Counted from the first letter of the stretch, positions 25,633-35,963 are shown. The stretch: 64,000 nucleotides of DNA from Moraxella sp035181385 (GCF_035181385.1 NZ_JAXCJK010000002.1:248001-312000), one strand, 5' to 3'. Made by a program: numbers and translations. The notes: generated by a model from the sequence alone, not told the origin.

Positions 25633-27477
25633 ATGTGCGGTATCGTCGGTGGCATTCGTCGTGATGCTAATATTGTTGATTTTTTGACAGATGGCCTAAA
25701 ACGCCTTGAATATCGTGGCTATGATTCCTCAGGCATCGCCATTTATAGCAAAGAAGAAAACAAAATCAAGCGTGTACGCCGTGTCGGTCGTGTGGCACTG
25801 ATGGAAGAGGCAGCTCGTGCTAAGGGCTTGTTTGGCAATATTGGCATCGGACACACTCGCTGGGCAACACACGGTGGCGTTACAGAACCAAATGCTCACC
25901 CACACATCTCAGGTGGCACCATTGCTGTGGTGCATAACGGCATTATTGAGAATTTTGAGTCTGAGCGGACACGCCTAGAAGCTTTGGGTTTTGACTTTGA
26001 ATCGCAGACTGACACCGAGGTCATCGCCCACAGCATTCATCATGAATACACCCAAAACGGTGGCCATCTTTATCGTGCAGTACAGACTGCTTGTTCTCGC
26101 TTTCATGGTGCATACGCCATCGCTGTCATCACGCCAGATGACCCCACACAGATGGTGGTGGCTCGCATGGGTTGTCCGCTCTTAATTGGCTTTGGTGAGG
26201 GCGAGGTGTTCATCGCCTCTGATGTCTCAGCGGTGGTTTCGTTTACTCGTCAGGTTACCTACCTAGAAGATGGAGATATTGCCATCTTGACCGCAGATGG
26301 TATTGAAACTTTGATTGACAAAGATGGCAACACGCCAGAACGCCAAATCAAAACCTCTCAGCTATCGCTTGCCAGCCTTGAATTAGGCTCACACAACCAT
26401 TTCATGCAAAAAGAAATCAATGAACAACCAAAAGCCGTTGCAGATACAGCAGAGATATTCTTGGACGGTGGCTTTGTCGCTGAGAACTTTGGAGAAAATG
26501 CAGGTGAAATTTTTAATCAAATTAACAGCATCAAAATCTTAGCCTGTGGTACCTCTTATTATGCCGCCCTAACAGGAAAATATTGGCTAGAATCCATCGC
26601 CAAGATTCGCTGTGATGTTGAAATCGCCAGCGAATACCGCTATCGTGATGTCATCACCGATCAAAACGAGCTCATCATCACCATCAGCCAGTCTGGTGAG
26701 ACGCTTGATACAATGGAGGCACTAAAATACGCAAAAAATCAAGGGCATATGCACAGCCTATCTATTTGCAATGTCATGGAATCTGCTCTGCCACGCAACA
26801 GCACACTTGCCATCTATACGCGTGCAGGTGCAGAAATTGGTGTCGCAAGCACCAAGGCATTCACAACCCAACTGGTCATTTTGTTTGGTTTGGCAGTAAC
26901 CTTGGGTAAAATTCGTGGTCATATTGATGAGGGACAAACAAGCCAATATGGCGAAGAATTACGCCTTTTGCCCGGCAGTATTCAGCACGCCCTAAATTTA
27001 GAACCGCAACTGGCCATTTGGGCACAAAAATTTGCCACCAAACCATCGGCTTTATTCCTAGGTCGTGGCATTCATTACCCAATTGCCCTAGAAGGTGCTT
27101 TAAAACTAAAAGAGCTGACCTATATACACGCCGAAGCCTATCCAGCAGGTGAATTAAAACATGGACCTTTGGCACTCATTGATGAGAATATGCCTGTGGT
27201 GGTCATCGCACCAAATGATAAGCTACTAGACAAGGTCAAAGCCAATATGCAAGAAGTTGGTGCTAGAGGTGGTGAGTTGTTTGTCCTGACCGACCTTGAT
27301 AGCGACTTTGCCAAAACCGAAGGCATTCATGTGATTCGTACGCCACGCCATGTTGGTGTATTATCACCCATCGTACACACCATCGCCGTACAGCTACTTT
27401 CCTACCATGTTGCCTTGGTGCGTGGCACCGATGTAGACAAGCCAAGAAATTTAGCAAAATCGGTTACGGTGGAGTAA
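25633..27477 (+). CDS. glmS: Glutamine-fructose-6-phosphate aminotransferase (isomerizing)
   Basis: A 614-residue enzyme making glucosamine-6-phosphate, the entry to peptidoglycan and lipopolysaccharide amino sugars. Cys2 (MCGIVGG) is the N-terminal nucleophile of the glutaminase domain, with RLEYRGYDSSG and GHTRWATHG following. Two SIS sugar-isomerase domains come next (ACGTSYYAALTGKYWLE and FLGRGIHYPIALEGALKLKE). The end 'DKPRNLAKSVTVE' is the usual C-terminal loop. ATG 25633 follows AAGGAACTTTT. The length is close to the E. coli enzyme (609). Confidence 0.97.
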   Translation: MCGIVGGIRRDANIVDFLTDGLKRLEYRGYDSSGIAIYSKEENKIKRVRRVGRVALMEEAARAKGLFGNIGIGHTRWATHGGVTEPNAHPHISGGTIAVVHNGIIENFESERTRLEALGFDFESQTDTEVIAHSIHHEYTQNGGHLYRAVQTACSRFHGAYAIAVITPDDPTQMVVARMGCPLLIGFGEGEVFIASDVSAVVSFTRQVTYLEDGDIAILTADGIETLIDKDGNTPERQIKTSQLSLASLELGSHNHFMQKEINEQPKAVADTAEIFLDGGFVAENFGENAGEIFNQINSIKILACGTSYYAALTGKYWLESIAKIRCDVEIASEYRYRDVITDQNELIITISQSGETLDTMEALKYAKNQGHMHSLSICNVMESALPRNSTLAIYTRAGAEIGVASTKAFTTQLVILFGLAVTLGKIRGHIDEGQTSQYGEELRLLPGSIQHALNLEPQLAIWAQKFATKPSALFLGRGIHYPIALEGALKLKELTYIHAEAYPAGELKHGPLALIDENMPVVVIAPNDKLLDKVKANMQEVGARGGELFVLTDLDSDFAKTEGIHVIRTPRHVGVLSPIVHTIAVQLLSYHVALVRGTDVDKPRNLAKSVTVE

Positions 27478-27500
27478 TCGCCATTCATCAACCGATCAAC

Positions 27501-27541
27501 AAATATAAAAAGGGCAAACGGTTTTTGCCCTTTTTATATTT
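27501..27541 (+). terminator. glmS terminator
   Basis: An 18-bp perfect stem (27501-27518 with 27524-27541) carries an AAGGGCAAA / TTTGCCCTT core and T-rich 3' arm, 23 bp after the stop. Confidence 0.9.
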
Positions 27542-27773
27542 AAATTTGTATTTAAATATAGATTTAAAGCCGTGGCAATGACAATCTGCAACCAACCGCC
27601 CTACTCATCAATGACACATTTTTCAGAGCCTTACCACACACTTTAAGCACTTTGTTGGCACAGCTTTGTATCCAAAATAACACAATAATCTGTGTGTATC
27701 ATTGCAAAATCACGCACTCGCCCTTATAATTTTCACAAAGCCATAAAAATTTGTTTAGATTTTAGGAAAAAAT

Positions 27774-29873
27774 ATGAGTATTGATTTTAATAGCCCAAGT
27801 TTTGATGATCGCCTACACTTGGTAGATTTTACAAAAACCACACCAGCCATATTAAGCCAAGAGACAAACCAGGCCCTTGACGATGCTCATGCTTTTTTGG
27901 ACAATATTGAAAATGGCAATACAGCCGACACACCCATCGCCACCATTGATCAATTTGATGAGCTGGTTCGTGCCATTCATCGGCCGTTTGGTGTACTATC
28001 ACACCTAAACAGCGTGATGAGCGATGAAGACATTCGCCACACACACCATGAACTTTTACCAAAGCTTAGTGAATTTGGCGTGCGAGTTGGACAATCAAAA
28101 CCCTTGTATGACCTATACAAAGCGGTAGAAAGCACCTTGCAAGACAGCACTGACATTGCTCGCATTCGTGCGGTATATCTTGCCTTGCAAAGTTTTGATT
28201 TATCAGGGGTCGGCCTACCTGATGACAAAAAAAATGAGTTTGCCAAAATTCAAAGCGAGCTGTCGGTTCTATCTGCTCAATTTTCAGACAATGTGCTTGA
28301 TGCAACAGCGGCATTTGCCCTACCCTTGACCAATGAACAGTTAGATGGCATCACACCAAATGGCTTGGCACTGCTAAAATCTGCAGGCGAGCATTACAAA
28401 GCCAAACACCCCAACAAATCCCTGCCCACCGACTATGTGGCAACGCTAGATGTACCAATGTATTTGGCGGTCATGCAATATGCAACCGACCGCAAACTGC
28501 GTGAAACTCTCTACCATGCTTACCATACTCGTGCGTCCGACCAAGCAACCTTTACAGGCGAAAAAGACGGGCAAGAGAGTAAGTTTGACAACAGTGATAT
28601 CATGGCTCGCATTCTAAAACTGCGTACAGACAAAGCAAGACTGCTTGGTTACAAGGACTACACTGGGGTATCACTTGCCACAAAAATGGCAGAAAATCAC
28701 GAACAGATTGAAGAGTTTTTATTGAACCTAGCACAAAAAGCCCTGCCTTTTGCCAAACAAGATTTGAGAGAAATTCAAGAATTTGCCAAAACACTAGGGC
28801 TGGACGATGTACAACCATGGGACATTGCTTTTATCAGTGAAAAATTGCAAAACGCCAAATATAGCCTAGACAGCGAGGCAATTCGTCCATACTTTCCTGC
28901 ACCTGTGGTTTTAGATGGTATGTTTGACATCATTAAGACATTATTTGGTGTACGATTTGTCGCCAAAGACGCACCCGTCTGGCATAAAGATGTACAGTTT
29001 TATGAAGTGCATGACAAAGATGGCTTGATAGGTGGGGCATACATTGATCTATATGCTCGCTCGGGCAAATCTAGCGGTGCATGGCTGTCTGATTTTCAAT
29101 CCAAAAATATCAGCCTAAGTGGCTCACAGACCCTGCCTGTATGCTTTGTTGTGGGTAATTTTTCGCCAGCGGTGGGCGACAAACCAAGTCTACTTACTCA
29201 TGATGAGGTTTTGACTTTATTCCATGAATTTGGGCACGCTTTACATCATCTATTGACCAAAGTTAGCATCGCTGATGTCTCTGGCATTAGTGGTGTGGAG
29301 TGGGACGCTGTTGAGTTGCCCAGTCAATTTATGGAAAACTTTGCTTGGGACAAATCAGGCATTGCTAAAATCAGTCGTCATGTTCAGACAGACGAGCCAC
29401 TGCCCGATGACAAGCTGACCGCCATGCTCAATGCCAAAAACTTCCAATCTGGATTGCAGACACTACGCCAGATTGAATTTGCTTTATTTGATTTACGCAT
29501 TCATGCAGGCAATTTTGATGAATATGAACAAATCTTGACCGCCATCAATCAAGTCCGCAAACAAGTCGCTGTCATCATGCCACCAGCAAACAACCGCTTT
29601 GCCAACAGCTTTGCACACATTTTTGCTGGCGGTTATGCTGCTGGTTATTATTCTTATAAATGGGCTGAGCTTTTATCGGCAGATGCCTTTGGTGTCTTTG
29701 AAGATAATGCAGGCGAGGTTGGTGTCATCAACCCCAGCATTGGTCAGGCATTTTACGAAAATATCCTAGCGATGGGAGGTTCACGCACCGCCAAAGAAAA
29801 TTTCATCGCCTTTGCTGGGCGTGAAGCCAAAATTGACGCCCTACTTCGCCACAGTGGCTTTGGAGATGATTGA
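27774..29873 (+). CDS. prlC: Oligopeptidase A (M3 metallopeptidase)
   Basis: A 699-residue cytoplasmic zinc endopeptidase that degrades signal peptides and short peptides. The zinc motif HEFGH starts at His484 (LTLFHEFGHALHHLL), and the third ligand glutamate lies in the following 'WDAVELPSQFMENF' helix. 'AGGYAAGYYSYKWAELL' near the end is the substrate-binding region of the M3A group. Upstream sequence TTTTAGGAAAAAAT provides the ribosome-binding site. Its last codons overlap the next ATG (TGATG), indicating translational coupling to the YheV-like protein. Confidence 0.94.
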   Translation: MSIDFNSPSFDDRLHLVDFTKTTPAILSQETNQALDDAHAFLDNIENGNTADTPIATIDQFDELVRAIHRPFGVLSHLNSVMSDEDIRHTHHELLPKLSEFGVRVGQSKPLYDLYKAVESTLQDSTDIARIRAVYLALQSFDLSGVGLPDDKKNEFAKIQSELSVLSAQFSDNVLDATAAFALPLTNEQLDGITPNGLALLKSAGEHYKAKHPNKSLPTDYVATLDVPMYLAVMQYATDRKLRETLYHAYHTRASDQATFTGEKDGQESKFDNSDIMARILKLRTDKARLLGYKDYTGVSLATKMAENHEQIEEFLLNLAQKALPFAKQDLREIQEFAKTLGLDDVQPWDIAFISEKLQNAKYSLDSEAIRPYFPAPVVLDGMFDIIKTLFGVRFVAKDAPVWHKDVQFYEVHDKDGLIGGAYIDLYARSGKSSGAWLSDFQSKNISLSGSQTLPVCFVVGNFSPAVGDKPSLLTHDEVLTLFHEFGHALHHLLTKVSIADVSGISGVEWDAVELPSQFMENFAWDKSGIAKISRHVQTDEPLPDDKLTAMLNAKNFQSGLQTLRQIEFALFDLRIHAGNFDEYEQILTAINQVRKQVAVIMPPANNRFANSFAHIFAGGYAAGYYSYKWAELLSADAFGVFEDNAGEVGVINPSIGQAFYENILAMGGSRTAKENFIAFAGREAKIDALLRHSGFGDD

Positions 29874-30109
29874 TGCGTTATCAATCCACTCGCCCAAAAC
29901 GCCAATTTCTGGCAGGGGTTGCCTGCCCAAACTGTCGCACGGTGGATACGGTGGTACAAATTCAGGTATTTGAGCCTGTTTTTGATGAATGGATTGAATG
30001 CACCACCTGCAACCACAACGAACGCCGTCCCACCCCCAATGAAGCGACCGCCATGCGTCAGGCAGACGGCTACGATGATACTGGCGTGGGTGTGGTAAAG
30101 TTTAAATAA
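29873..30109 (+). CDS. YheV-family putative zinc-ribbon protein
   Basis: A 78-residue protein with two CxxC pairs, VACPNCRTVDTV and ECTTCNHNERR, forming a likely zinc ribbon, as in the YheV family found beside prlC in pseudomonads and relatives. The start is ATG 29873, overlapping the oligopeptidase stop; an upstream TTG is less likely. The biochemical role is unknown. It is followed 12 bp later by pdxH, so the three genes may form one transcript. Confidence 0.85.
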   Translation: MRYQSTRPKRQFLAGVACPNCRTVDTVVQIQVFEPVFDEWIECTTCNHNERRPTPNEATAMRQADGYDDTGVGVVKFK

Positions 30110-30121
30110 GCGAGTAAAATC

Positions 30122-30754
30122 ATGAACCTACACGACATACGAGAAGATTATAGCAAACAAGAATTGTCAAAATCACATTGCCACACTAACCCTGTTGAGC
30201 AGTTTAAAATTTGGCTAAATGAGGCCATGACCGCCAAAGTCAATGAGCCAACTGCAATGAATATTGCGACAGTAGATGCCGATAATCGCCCCAGCAGTCG
30301 CATGGTACTACTTAAAGAGGTCAATGATAATGGCTTTGTGTTTTTTAGCAATTATGACAGTAGAAAGGGGCGGGCACTAGCAACCAACCCACATATTAGC
30401 ATTGTCTTTTTTTGGCCAGAATTAGAGCGACAAGTGCGTATTGAAGGCGTGGTAGAAAAATTGGACGAAGCATCGTCTGATGAGTATTTTGCCAGCCGTC
30501 CCTACACCAGCCGTATCGGTGCATGGGCAAGCGAACAAAGCCAAGTCATCACCGACAAATCCGTCATCGTCAAGCGAGCCGCACTCTTTGGTGTCAAGCA
30601 CCCCATCAGCGTGCCACGCCCACCACACTGGGGTGGCTATCTGGTGCGAGCCGATGCGGTGGAGTTTTGGCAAGGTCGCCCATCTCGCCTGCACGACCGC
30701 ATTCGCTATCGCCTAGATGGTGATCAATGGCTCATTGAACGCCTTGCCCCTTGA
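30122..30754 (+). CDS. pdxH: Pyridoxamine 5'-phosphate oxidase
   Basis: A 210-residue FMN flavoprotein oxidising pyridoxine or pyridoxamine 5'-phosphate to PLP. Motifs include MNIATVDADNRPSSRMVLLKE and FFSNYDSRKGRALATNPH (FMN and substrate contacts), and the C-terminal signature RPPHWGGYLVRADAVEFWQG plus 'RLHDRIRY' with 'ERLAP' as the usual terminal residues. The length is close to that of E. coli PdxH (218). It is the last gene of a rightward group before leftward plsB. Confidence 0.95.
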   Translation: MNLHDIREDYSKQELSKSHCHTNPVEQFKIWLNEAMTAKVNEPTAMNIATVDADNRPSSRMVLLKEVNDNGFVFFSNYDSRKGRALATNPHISIVFFWPELERQVRIEGVVEKLDEASSDEYFASRPYTSRIGAWASEQSQVITDKSVIVKRAALFGVKHPISVPRPPHWGGYLVRADAVEFWQGRPSRLHDRIRYRLDGDQWLIERLAP

Positions 30755-30871
30755 TAATATTTGATGGGCAAAACAATGGGGCAAAAGATTTTTTTACCCC
30801 ACCAAGCCAACACATCTGCAAGAACAAAACCACTATCTTAGGACAGGCTTTTGTCCGATTGCTACAATCCT

Positions 30872-33538
30872 TTATCGTTTTGATTTACCAAATTTACGCT
30901 TAGTGCTCATCTCTTTGATGACAGTTTCAATATCGCTGTCGCTCAAACTTGCCGTGTGATGCAACAATTTCATCATATCAGGCGTCAGCACAAACTTGGC
31001 GTTTTGGGCAATGTTGTCAATGCGTTCATCAAACATCAGCACGCCCGACTCACTTTCAGCCTGAATATAGCCCAAGCGTTTTAGGGTGTCAATAAAACTG
31101 GTAAACAATGCTTTATCAAACATATCAGGCAAATCATCTGCATACAGCACCGAGATCCGCTGACCAAGTGCATAACACAAATTCACCACCTGCTCAGCAG
31201 TTAGGCGACGGCTACCTTGCTCCGACAATAATGCAAGTGCCATAAAGTAGCGTTCAAGACTCTGCTGGGCAGCACTTGCCAATACGATCAGCTGTTGATA
31301 GCTGTCAGAGTTCATTTCAGGTGCACCAAGTGTATCATTACCCAAATCAACAACCACACCCTCATCAATGAGCACGCTTAATATTCTATCGGTCAGCCCA
31401 TCAACATTTCTAAGAGCGGTATTTAAGAACAGTTCGGCTTGCAAAAACGGATACATAAGCTTAGTGATGGCATCGAGATTGGTGCGGTTAATACGACCAT
31501 TACGCTGAACCAGCGATGCCAAGAAACTGATCATAATGAACACATGCAAGATGTTATTTCTAAAATAACTAAGCATCGGCGCTTGCTTGTCTGCCACACG
31601 AATCATATCACCCAGCACATGCGGCGTACGCTCAATAAGTTTTAGTTGCTCGCCATACGCCAAGATATCTTTTGGTGCCAGCGTGGTAATGTGCGTCTCT
31701 GTATCGTATGGCAAAGCATGAGCCAGACGCTGGTATAAAGCAATTTGCTCCAAGCACTGCTTTTCACCAAGTGCTGCCTTTGGCGTAGATAACAGCACCA
31801 ACGCCAATAAAGATACGGGATTGACGACAGCAGACTTATTGATATTTTGCAAAATCTTCACGCCTAGGTTTTGAACCATTGCGTATGTATTATTGACATT
31901 GGTGGCACTATTACTCCCAGATTTGACAGAAAATTTTTCCATAAAATTGTCCAAATACAAAGGCTCACCAAAAGACAAATGTACCGTGCCAAATATTCGT
32001 TCTATTTTACGGGCGGTTTTTAAAATACCAAACCAGTTTTCAAGCTCTTTAGGCTTACCCTTTAATTCACCCACATAAGTTGCCCCCTCCATGATACGCT
32101 CATAACTGATGTAAGTTGGAATAAATACCACAGGTTTGGCAGGCTCACGCAAGTGGCTATTAACCGTCATCGCCAGCATGCCCAGCTTTGGTGGCAGCAG
32201 GCGACCTGAACGAGAACGACCACCTTCAATAAAATATTCTATTGGTGCAGCACGCTGCATCAGATTGTGTACATATTCTTTAAATACTGTAGCGTACAGT
32301 GCATTGCCCTTAAAGCTACGGCGCATAAAAAATGCACCACCGTTACGCAGCAACTCTCCAAGCACTGGAATATTCAAATTATCACCAGCTGCAATGTGCG
32401 GAATACGCAGGCCACGCTTATAAATGACACAAGACAACAGTAAATAATCCATATGACTGCGATGACATGGTACATACACAACCTGATGGTCAAGAGCCAA
32501 TCTACGCACACGCTCAAAATTGCGTACTTCCACGCCATCATATAGGCGTGTCCACAACCGAGTCAAAAAATGATCAAAAACCCTGAGTACCGAATATGAA
32601 TAATCACTGACAATCTCAGCCACATAGCCCGCTGCCTCTTTCTTGACAGTAGCGATGGTTTTGCCCTTTTCTCGAGCTTCTTTTTCTATGGCAGCTTGCA
32701 CCACAGACGATGAAAGGATTTTGCCAGTTTCGTTGCGTTTGTCAGATAAATCTGGTCCCACAATGCTTGTACGCTGATTATCCAAAAAGCCTTTTAAACG
32801 CAGATGAATCGCACGAGACAGATTCTCATCAACACCCAACTGGGCATCTTTGATGAGCGACTGCAAGGATTTGATGTCAGAAAATCTTAAAAAAGTATTA
32901 CGACCCATCACACCAATGTTGAATAACTGCTTAGGAATGCTTGGCGAACGCCATTCATCTGCCATGAGCAAACGAAACAGCGACTCTTCTTTATCAGGTG
33001 CACGACCCCACAAAATCGTTACAGGGACAAGATTGACATCAAGATTGGGATTATCAAGACACGCCTGCACAAGGCGTTCAAGGCGTGGTGAAACACCAAC
33101 ATCACGCTCTTTATTGCGTCCTTGCAAAAATATCATCGCTGACGACTCATCAACCCCTTGCTCATCAATCTTGGCCAATGCTGATGGCAGGTTGAGCTCG
33201 TCTGTCGTCATGCCCACAAGCAAGCTGTTTGAACGAGAATAATCACGAATCACATAAAAAGTCAAATGATCATTATCAATGACAGGTACCTCGCCGATGA
33301 TGGTCGGTTTGACCGCAAGCGACAGACTTTTGGCCGATACACGGCGATAAGTGCTGGGCTCTGCAATCTGCCGAGTATTGGGAGTTTTTGTTGTATTCGA
33401 TACAACTTTGTTGTCGTCATCACTTGATAGTATGGCGTCTGATTTATTTGGCTTTTTGCCAAACCCAAGCAAGTTGGTCAGTTTTGATGTGGAAATTTTT
33501 AACATGGCATGGCGATACGATAATCCAAATTGACTCAT
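30872..33538 (-). CDS. plsB: Glycerol-3-phosphate 1-O-acyltransferase
   Basis: An 888-residue inner-membrane enzyme starting phospholipid synthesis by acylating glycerol-3-phosphate from acyl-CoA or acyl-ACP. The catalytic HX4D box is CHRSHMDYLLL, followed by 'GGAFFMRRSFKGN', 'FIEGGRSRSGR' and 'VFIPTYISYERI', the four acyltransferase blocks of PlsB. It is somewhat longer than E. coli PlsB (807), mainly from an N-terminal extension of about 60 residues that is low in hydrophobicity and rich in Ser/Thr/Asp. A later ATG (MLKIS, residue 12) is an alternative start. Confidence 0.95.
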   Translation of the reverse strand: MSQFGLSYRHAMLKISTSKLTNLLGFGKKPNKSDAILSSDDDNKVVSNTTKTPNTRQIAEPSTYRRVSAKSLSLAVKPTIIGEVPVIDNDHLTFYVIRDYSRSNSLLVGMTTDELNLPSALAKIDEQGVDESSAMIFLQGRNKERDVGVSPRLERLVQACLDNPNLDVNLVPVTILWGRAPDKEESLFRLLMADEWRSPSIPKQLFNIGVMGRNTFLRFSDIKSLQSLIKDAQLGVDENLSRAIHLRLKGFLDNQRTSIVGPDLSDKRNETGKILSSSVVQAAIEKEAREKGKTIATVKKEAAGYVAEIVSDYSYSVLRVFDHFLTRLWTRLYDGVEVRNFERVRRLALDHQVVYVPCHRSHMDYLLLSCVIYKRGLRIPHIAAGDNLNIPVLGELLRNGGAFFMRRSFKGNALYATVFKEYVHNLMQRAAPIEYFIEGGRSRSGRLLPPKLGMLAMTVNSHLREPAKPVVFIPTYISYERIMEGATYVGELKGKPKELENWFGILKTARKIERIFGTVHLSFGEPLYLDNFMEKFSVKSGSNSATNVNNTYAMVQNLGVKILQNINKSAVVNPVSLLALVLLSTPKAALGEKQCLEQIALYQRLAHALPYDTETHITTLAPKDILAYGEQLKLIERTPHVLGDMIRVADKQAPMLSYFRNNILHVFIMISFLASLVQRNGRINRTNLDAITKLMYPFLQAELFLNTALRNVDGLTDRILSVLIDEGVVVDLGNDTLGAPEMNSDSYQQLIVLASAAQQSLERYFMALALLSEQGSRRLTAEQVVNLCYALGQRISVLYADDLPDMFDKALFTSFIDTLKRLGYIQAESESGVLMFDERIDNIAQNAKFVLTPDMMKLLHHTASLSDSDIETVIKEMSTKRKFGKSKR

Positions 33539-33659
33539 TTTATCATATTTTTGCCTTTTGACTAAAAAAAACTATGGCTGGTTATGATTTTGTGGATTTT
33601 ATATCAATCGCATTCAACCCAAGCTTTAAGCTGATTAGTCTGCACCATCAGTACACACA

Positions 33660-33704
33660 ATTAGATTGGTAAATATTGACAATCTAATGATGCGATTGGA
33701 TAAT
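33660..33704 (+). promoter_or_regulatory. tesB promoter with overlapping inverted repeat
   Basis: TTGACA (33676-33681) and GATAAT (33699-33704) are spaced 17 bp, a near-consensus sigma-70 promoter 30 bp before the tesB ATG. ATTAGATTG (33660-33668) and its exact inverse CAATCTAAT (33680-33688) straddle the -35, placing a putative operator where a bound repressor would block polymerase. Confidence 0.65.
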
Positions 33705-33733
33705 AGACAAAATTTAGTTGATTTATATTTATT

Positions 33734-34654
33734 ATGACCCATATTTTTGCCAAAAGTGATGACCCAAAAGACTTGGTTGCCGACTTACTACAAACTCTAA
33801 ATTTACAAGAAATCGCCGACAATGAATTTGTTGCACCCAGCTTTGATTATGTTGGGCCACGAGTTTTTGGTGGACAAGTGTTGGCACAAGCATTAATGGC
33901 AGGTGCCCTGACTTTAACAACCGATAAGCCCTGCCACTCATTACATGGTTATTTTTTGCGTGGTGGCGACATTCGCTATCCTGTACATTATCAAGTACGC
34001 TGTCTGCGTGATGGGCGTAGCTTATCAGCACGAGAAGTTACCGCCATACAGCACATACCCAATGACGCAGGTGAAATTGACAAACAGGTGATTTTTTCAA
34101 TGATTGCATCATTTTCACCCATGGAAGGTGGCTTGGATTATCAAGAGACAATGCCCACTTATCCCACGCCAGAGATGCTACTCAACGAACAAGAGCTTAA
34201 ATCTGCCTATGTAGATGGCATACCAGAGCCACTAAAGGCACGCTACCTTAGAAAACGCCACATTGAAATCAAGCCCACACACCCAAGAGACCCCATCTCC
34301 CCCAGACCCATGCCACCCAGACAAGGAAACTGGCTACGCATCGAAGCATTAGGCAGTCAGCCTGTCGCCATTCATCAGGCATTGCTCGCCTTTGCGTCCG
34401 ACTTTTATTTGGTGGGCACAGGGCTGATGAGTCATGGGCTAAGCTACCTAAGTCGTGGCTTGCAAGTGGCCAGCATTGACCATTCCATGCACTTTCATCG
34501 CCCCTTTGACATCAATGAATGGCTACTATATGACATGTGGAGCGACACAACAAGCCACGCCAAAGGCCTTAATCATGGGCAATTTTGGCAAAATGGCAAA
34601 CTCATCGCCACCACCCAACAAGAAGGTCTGATGCGACTGACCAAAAAAGCCTAG
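33734..34654 (+). CDS. tesB: Acyl-CoA thioesterase II
   Basis: A 306-residue double-hotdog thioesterase releasing free fatty acids from acyl-CoA. Family segments: 'GPRVFGGQVLAQALMAG', 'CHSLHGYFLRGGD', 'LAFASDFYLVGTGLMSHG' with the catalytic Asp, 'ASIDHSMHFHRPF' and the final 'QEGLMRLTK' with the conserved Gln. The length is slightly above E. coli TesB (286). It has its own strong promoter, divergent from plsB. Downstream, after 38 bp, comes an unrelated lipoprotein gene. Confidence 0.94.
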   Translation: MTHIFAKSDDPKDLVADLLQTLNLQEIADNEFVAPSFDYVGPRVFGGQVLAQALMAGALTLTTDKPCHSLHGYFLRGGDIRYPVHYQVRCLRDGRSLSAREVTAIQHIPNDAGEIDKQVIFSMIASFSPMEGGLDYQETMPTYPTPEMLLNEQELKSAYVDGIPEPLKARYLRKRHIEIKPTHPRDPISPRPMPPRQGNWLRIEALGSQPVAIHQALLAFASDFYLVGTGLMSHGLSYLSRGLQVASIDHSMHFHRPFDINEWLLYDMWSDTTSHAKGLNHGQFWQNGKLIATTQQEGLMRLTKKA

Positions 34655-34692
34655 TCCAACTTAATACCTTGATTTGAGGCATTAAAAATATC

Positions 34693-35847
34693 ATGTTTAA
34701 GCACATTTTTCTGATTGCACTTACCGCTTTGCTTGTTGCTTGTGGCAACGCCGACACCAACCAAGCAGATGCCCTTACCAGCAAGCAAATCACCAAGCTA
34801 CTACCAAGACATGTGTCAAACAAAGCATCTTGGGCATCTGACATGGTTCAGGTTTTTGATGAGCTTAAATTGCCCAAAACCACTCAAAATATCTGCACTG
34901 CCATCGCCGTGATTGACCAAGAGTCTAATTTTCAAGCCGACCCCATTGTACCAAACCTAAGCAGAGCATCATTAAAGGCAATTGATGAAAAACTAGAAGA
35001 AAAATTTGGCAAAACACTTGCCAAAACTTTTCGCAATATGCTAGAAACCAAGCCCAGCATTGATGATAACTTTATCAAACAAATCAAACAAATCAAAACT
35101 GAGCGAGAGCTTGATGAATTGTACCAAAAAATCTTTGATTACTTCACAACAACTTACAAGATTTCAGGGCTTGCCCACATTACCAAATTATCTGGTGAAG
35201 GCATTGATGAGCGTATCAACCCCATCACCACGCTAGGATCGATGCAAGTCCATATTGACTACGCACGCACGCACCGCCGAAGCAACATGAGCGACCGCAG
35301 TCTCCGTGCTGACCTATACAGCCAGTACGGTGGGTTGTACTACGGCATTCATCGGCTGATGCTTTACCAAGCAGACTACGACAAGCCCCTATATCGTTTT
35401 GCCGACTACAATTCAGGCATCTATTCTAGTAGGAATGCCGCCTTTCAACAACGAGTGAGTAGCCTAACAGGCGATAAACTGGACCTTGATGGTGACCTAC
35501 TACTTTATGACAATGGCAGCCCCATCAGCAAAAAAAGCCAAAGCGAGACCGCACTCATCAAGCTATTTGCTAGCGAGCTTACACCCATCAGCGAACGACA
35601 AATTCGTGCTGACTTGAAAAAGGAAAAATTAAAAGACTTTGAATCAACACAGACTTATCGCACGGTCAGCGAGCTATTTGAGAAAAAATACGGCAAAAAT
35701 CCATCTTATGCCATCATACCGCAAGTCATCATATCGGGCCCCAAGCTCAGTCGTGATTATAACACCAACTGGTTTGCCAACCGAGTTGATAAACGCTATC
35801 AAAGCTGTATGGCGACCGCTAAAAGACACAAAATCAAGCTCGGTTGA
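34693..35847 (+). CDS. DUF1615 lipoprotein
   Basis: A 384-residue lipoprotein with signal and lipobox LLVACGN (Cys17). The mature part matches the DUF1615 family: 'AVIDQESNFQADP', 'ISGLAHITKLSGEGIDERINPITTLGSMQV' and 'LYYGIHRLMLY...YRFADYNSGIYSSRNAAFQ'. The E-S-N-F and GSMQV segments recall lysozyme-like lytic transglycosylase folds, so peptidoglycan binding or cleavage is possible but unproven. It has no operon partner, and the ATG follows TGAGGCATTAAAAATATC. Confidence 0.82.
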   Translation: MFKHIFLIALTALLVACGNADTNQADALTSKQITKLLPRHVSNKASWASDMVQVFDELKLPKTTQNICTAIAVIDQESNFQADPIVPNLSRASLKAIDEKLEEKFGKTLAKTFRNMLETKPSIDDNFIKQIKQIKTERELDELYQKIFDYFTTTYKISGLAHITKLSGEGIDERINPITTLGSMQVHIDYARTHRRSNMSDRSLRADLYSQYGGLYYGIHRLMLYQADYDKPLYRFADYNSGIYSSRNAAFQQRVSSLTGDKLDLDGDLLLYDNGSPISKKSQSETALIKLFASELTPISERQIRADLKKEKLKDFESTQTYRTVSELFEKKYGKNPSYAIIPQVIISGPKLSRDYNTNWFANRVDKRYQSCMATAKRHKIKLG

Positions 35848-35934
35848 TTTTGCCTAAAACCACAAAAAATATGAGCCAAGTGCTAACCTATTCACTATTT
35901 AAGCATTTTTTTAAAGTATATTTAATTACCAAAG

Positions 35935-35963
35935 AAAAAAGACGCAAAATATGCGTCTTTTTT
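35935..35963. terminator. Bidirectional terminator between convergent genes
   Basis: AAAAAAGACGCA (35935-35946) and TGCGTCTTTTTT (35952-35963) serve both the DUF1615 gene and the leftward CorC/HlyC-type gene. Confidence 0.9.

Noticed and set aside
25440..25664. 74-codon rightward ORF before glmS with a hydrophobic segment
   Set aside because: It spans the terminator and glmS promoter and overlaps the glmS start out of frame; its hydrophobic look comes from T-rich DNA.
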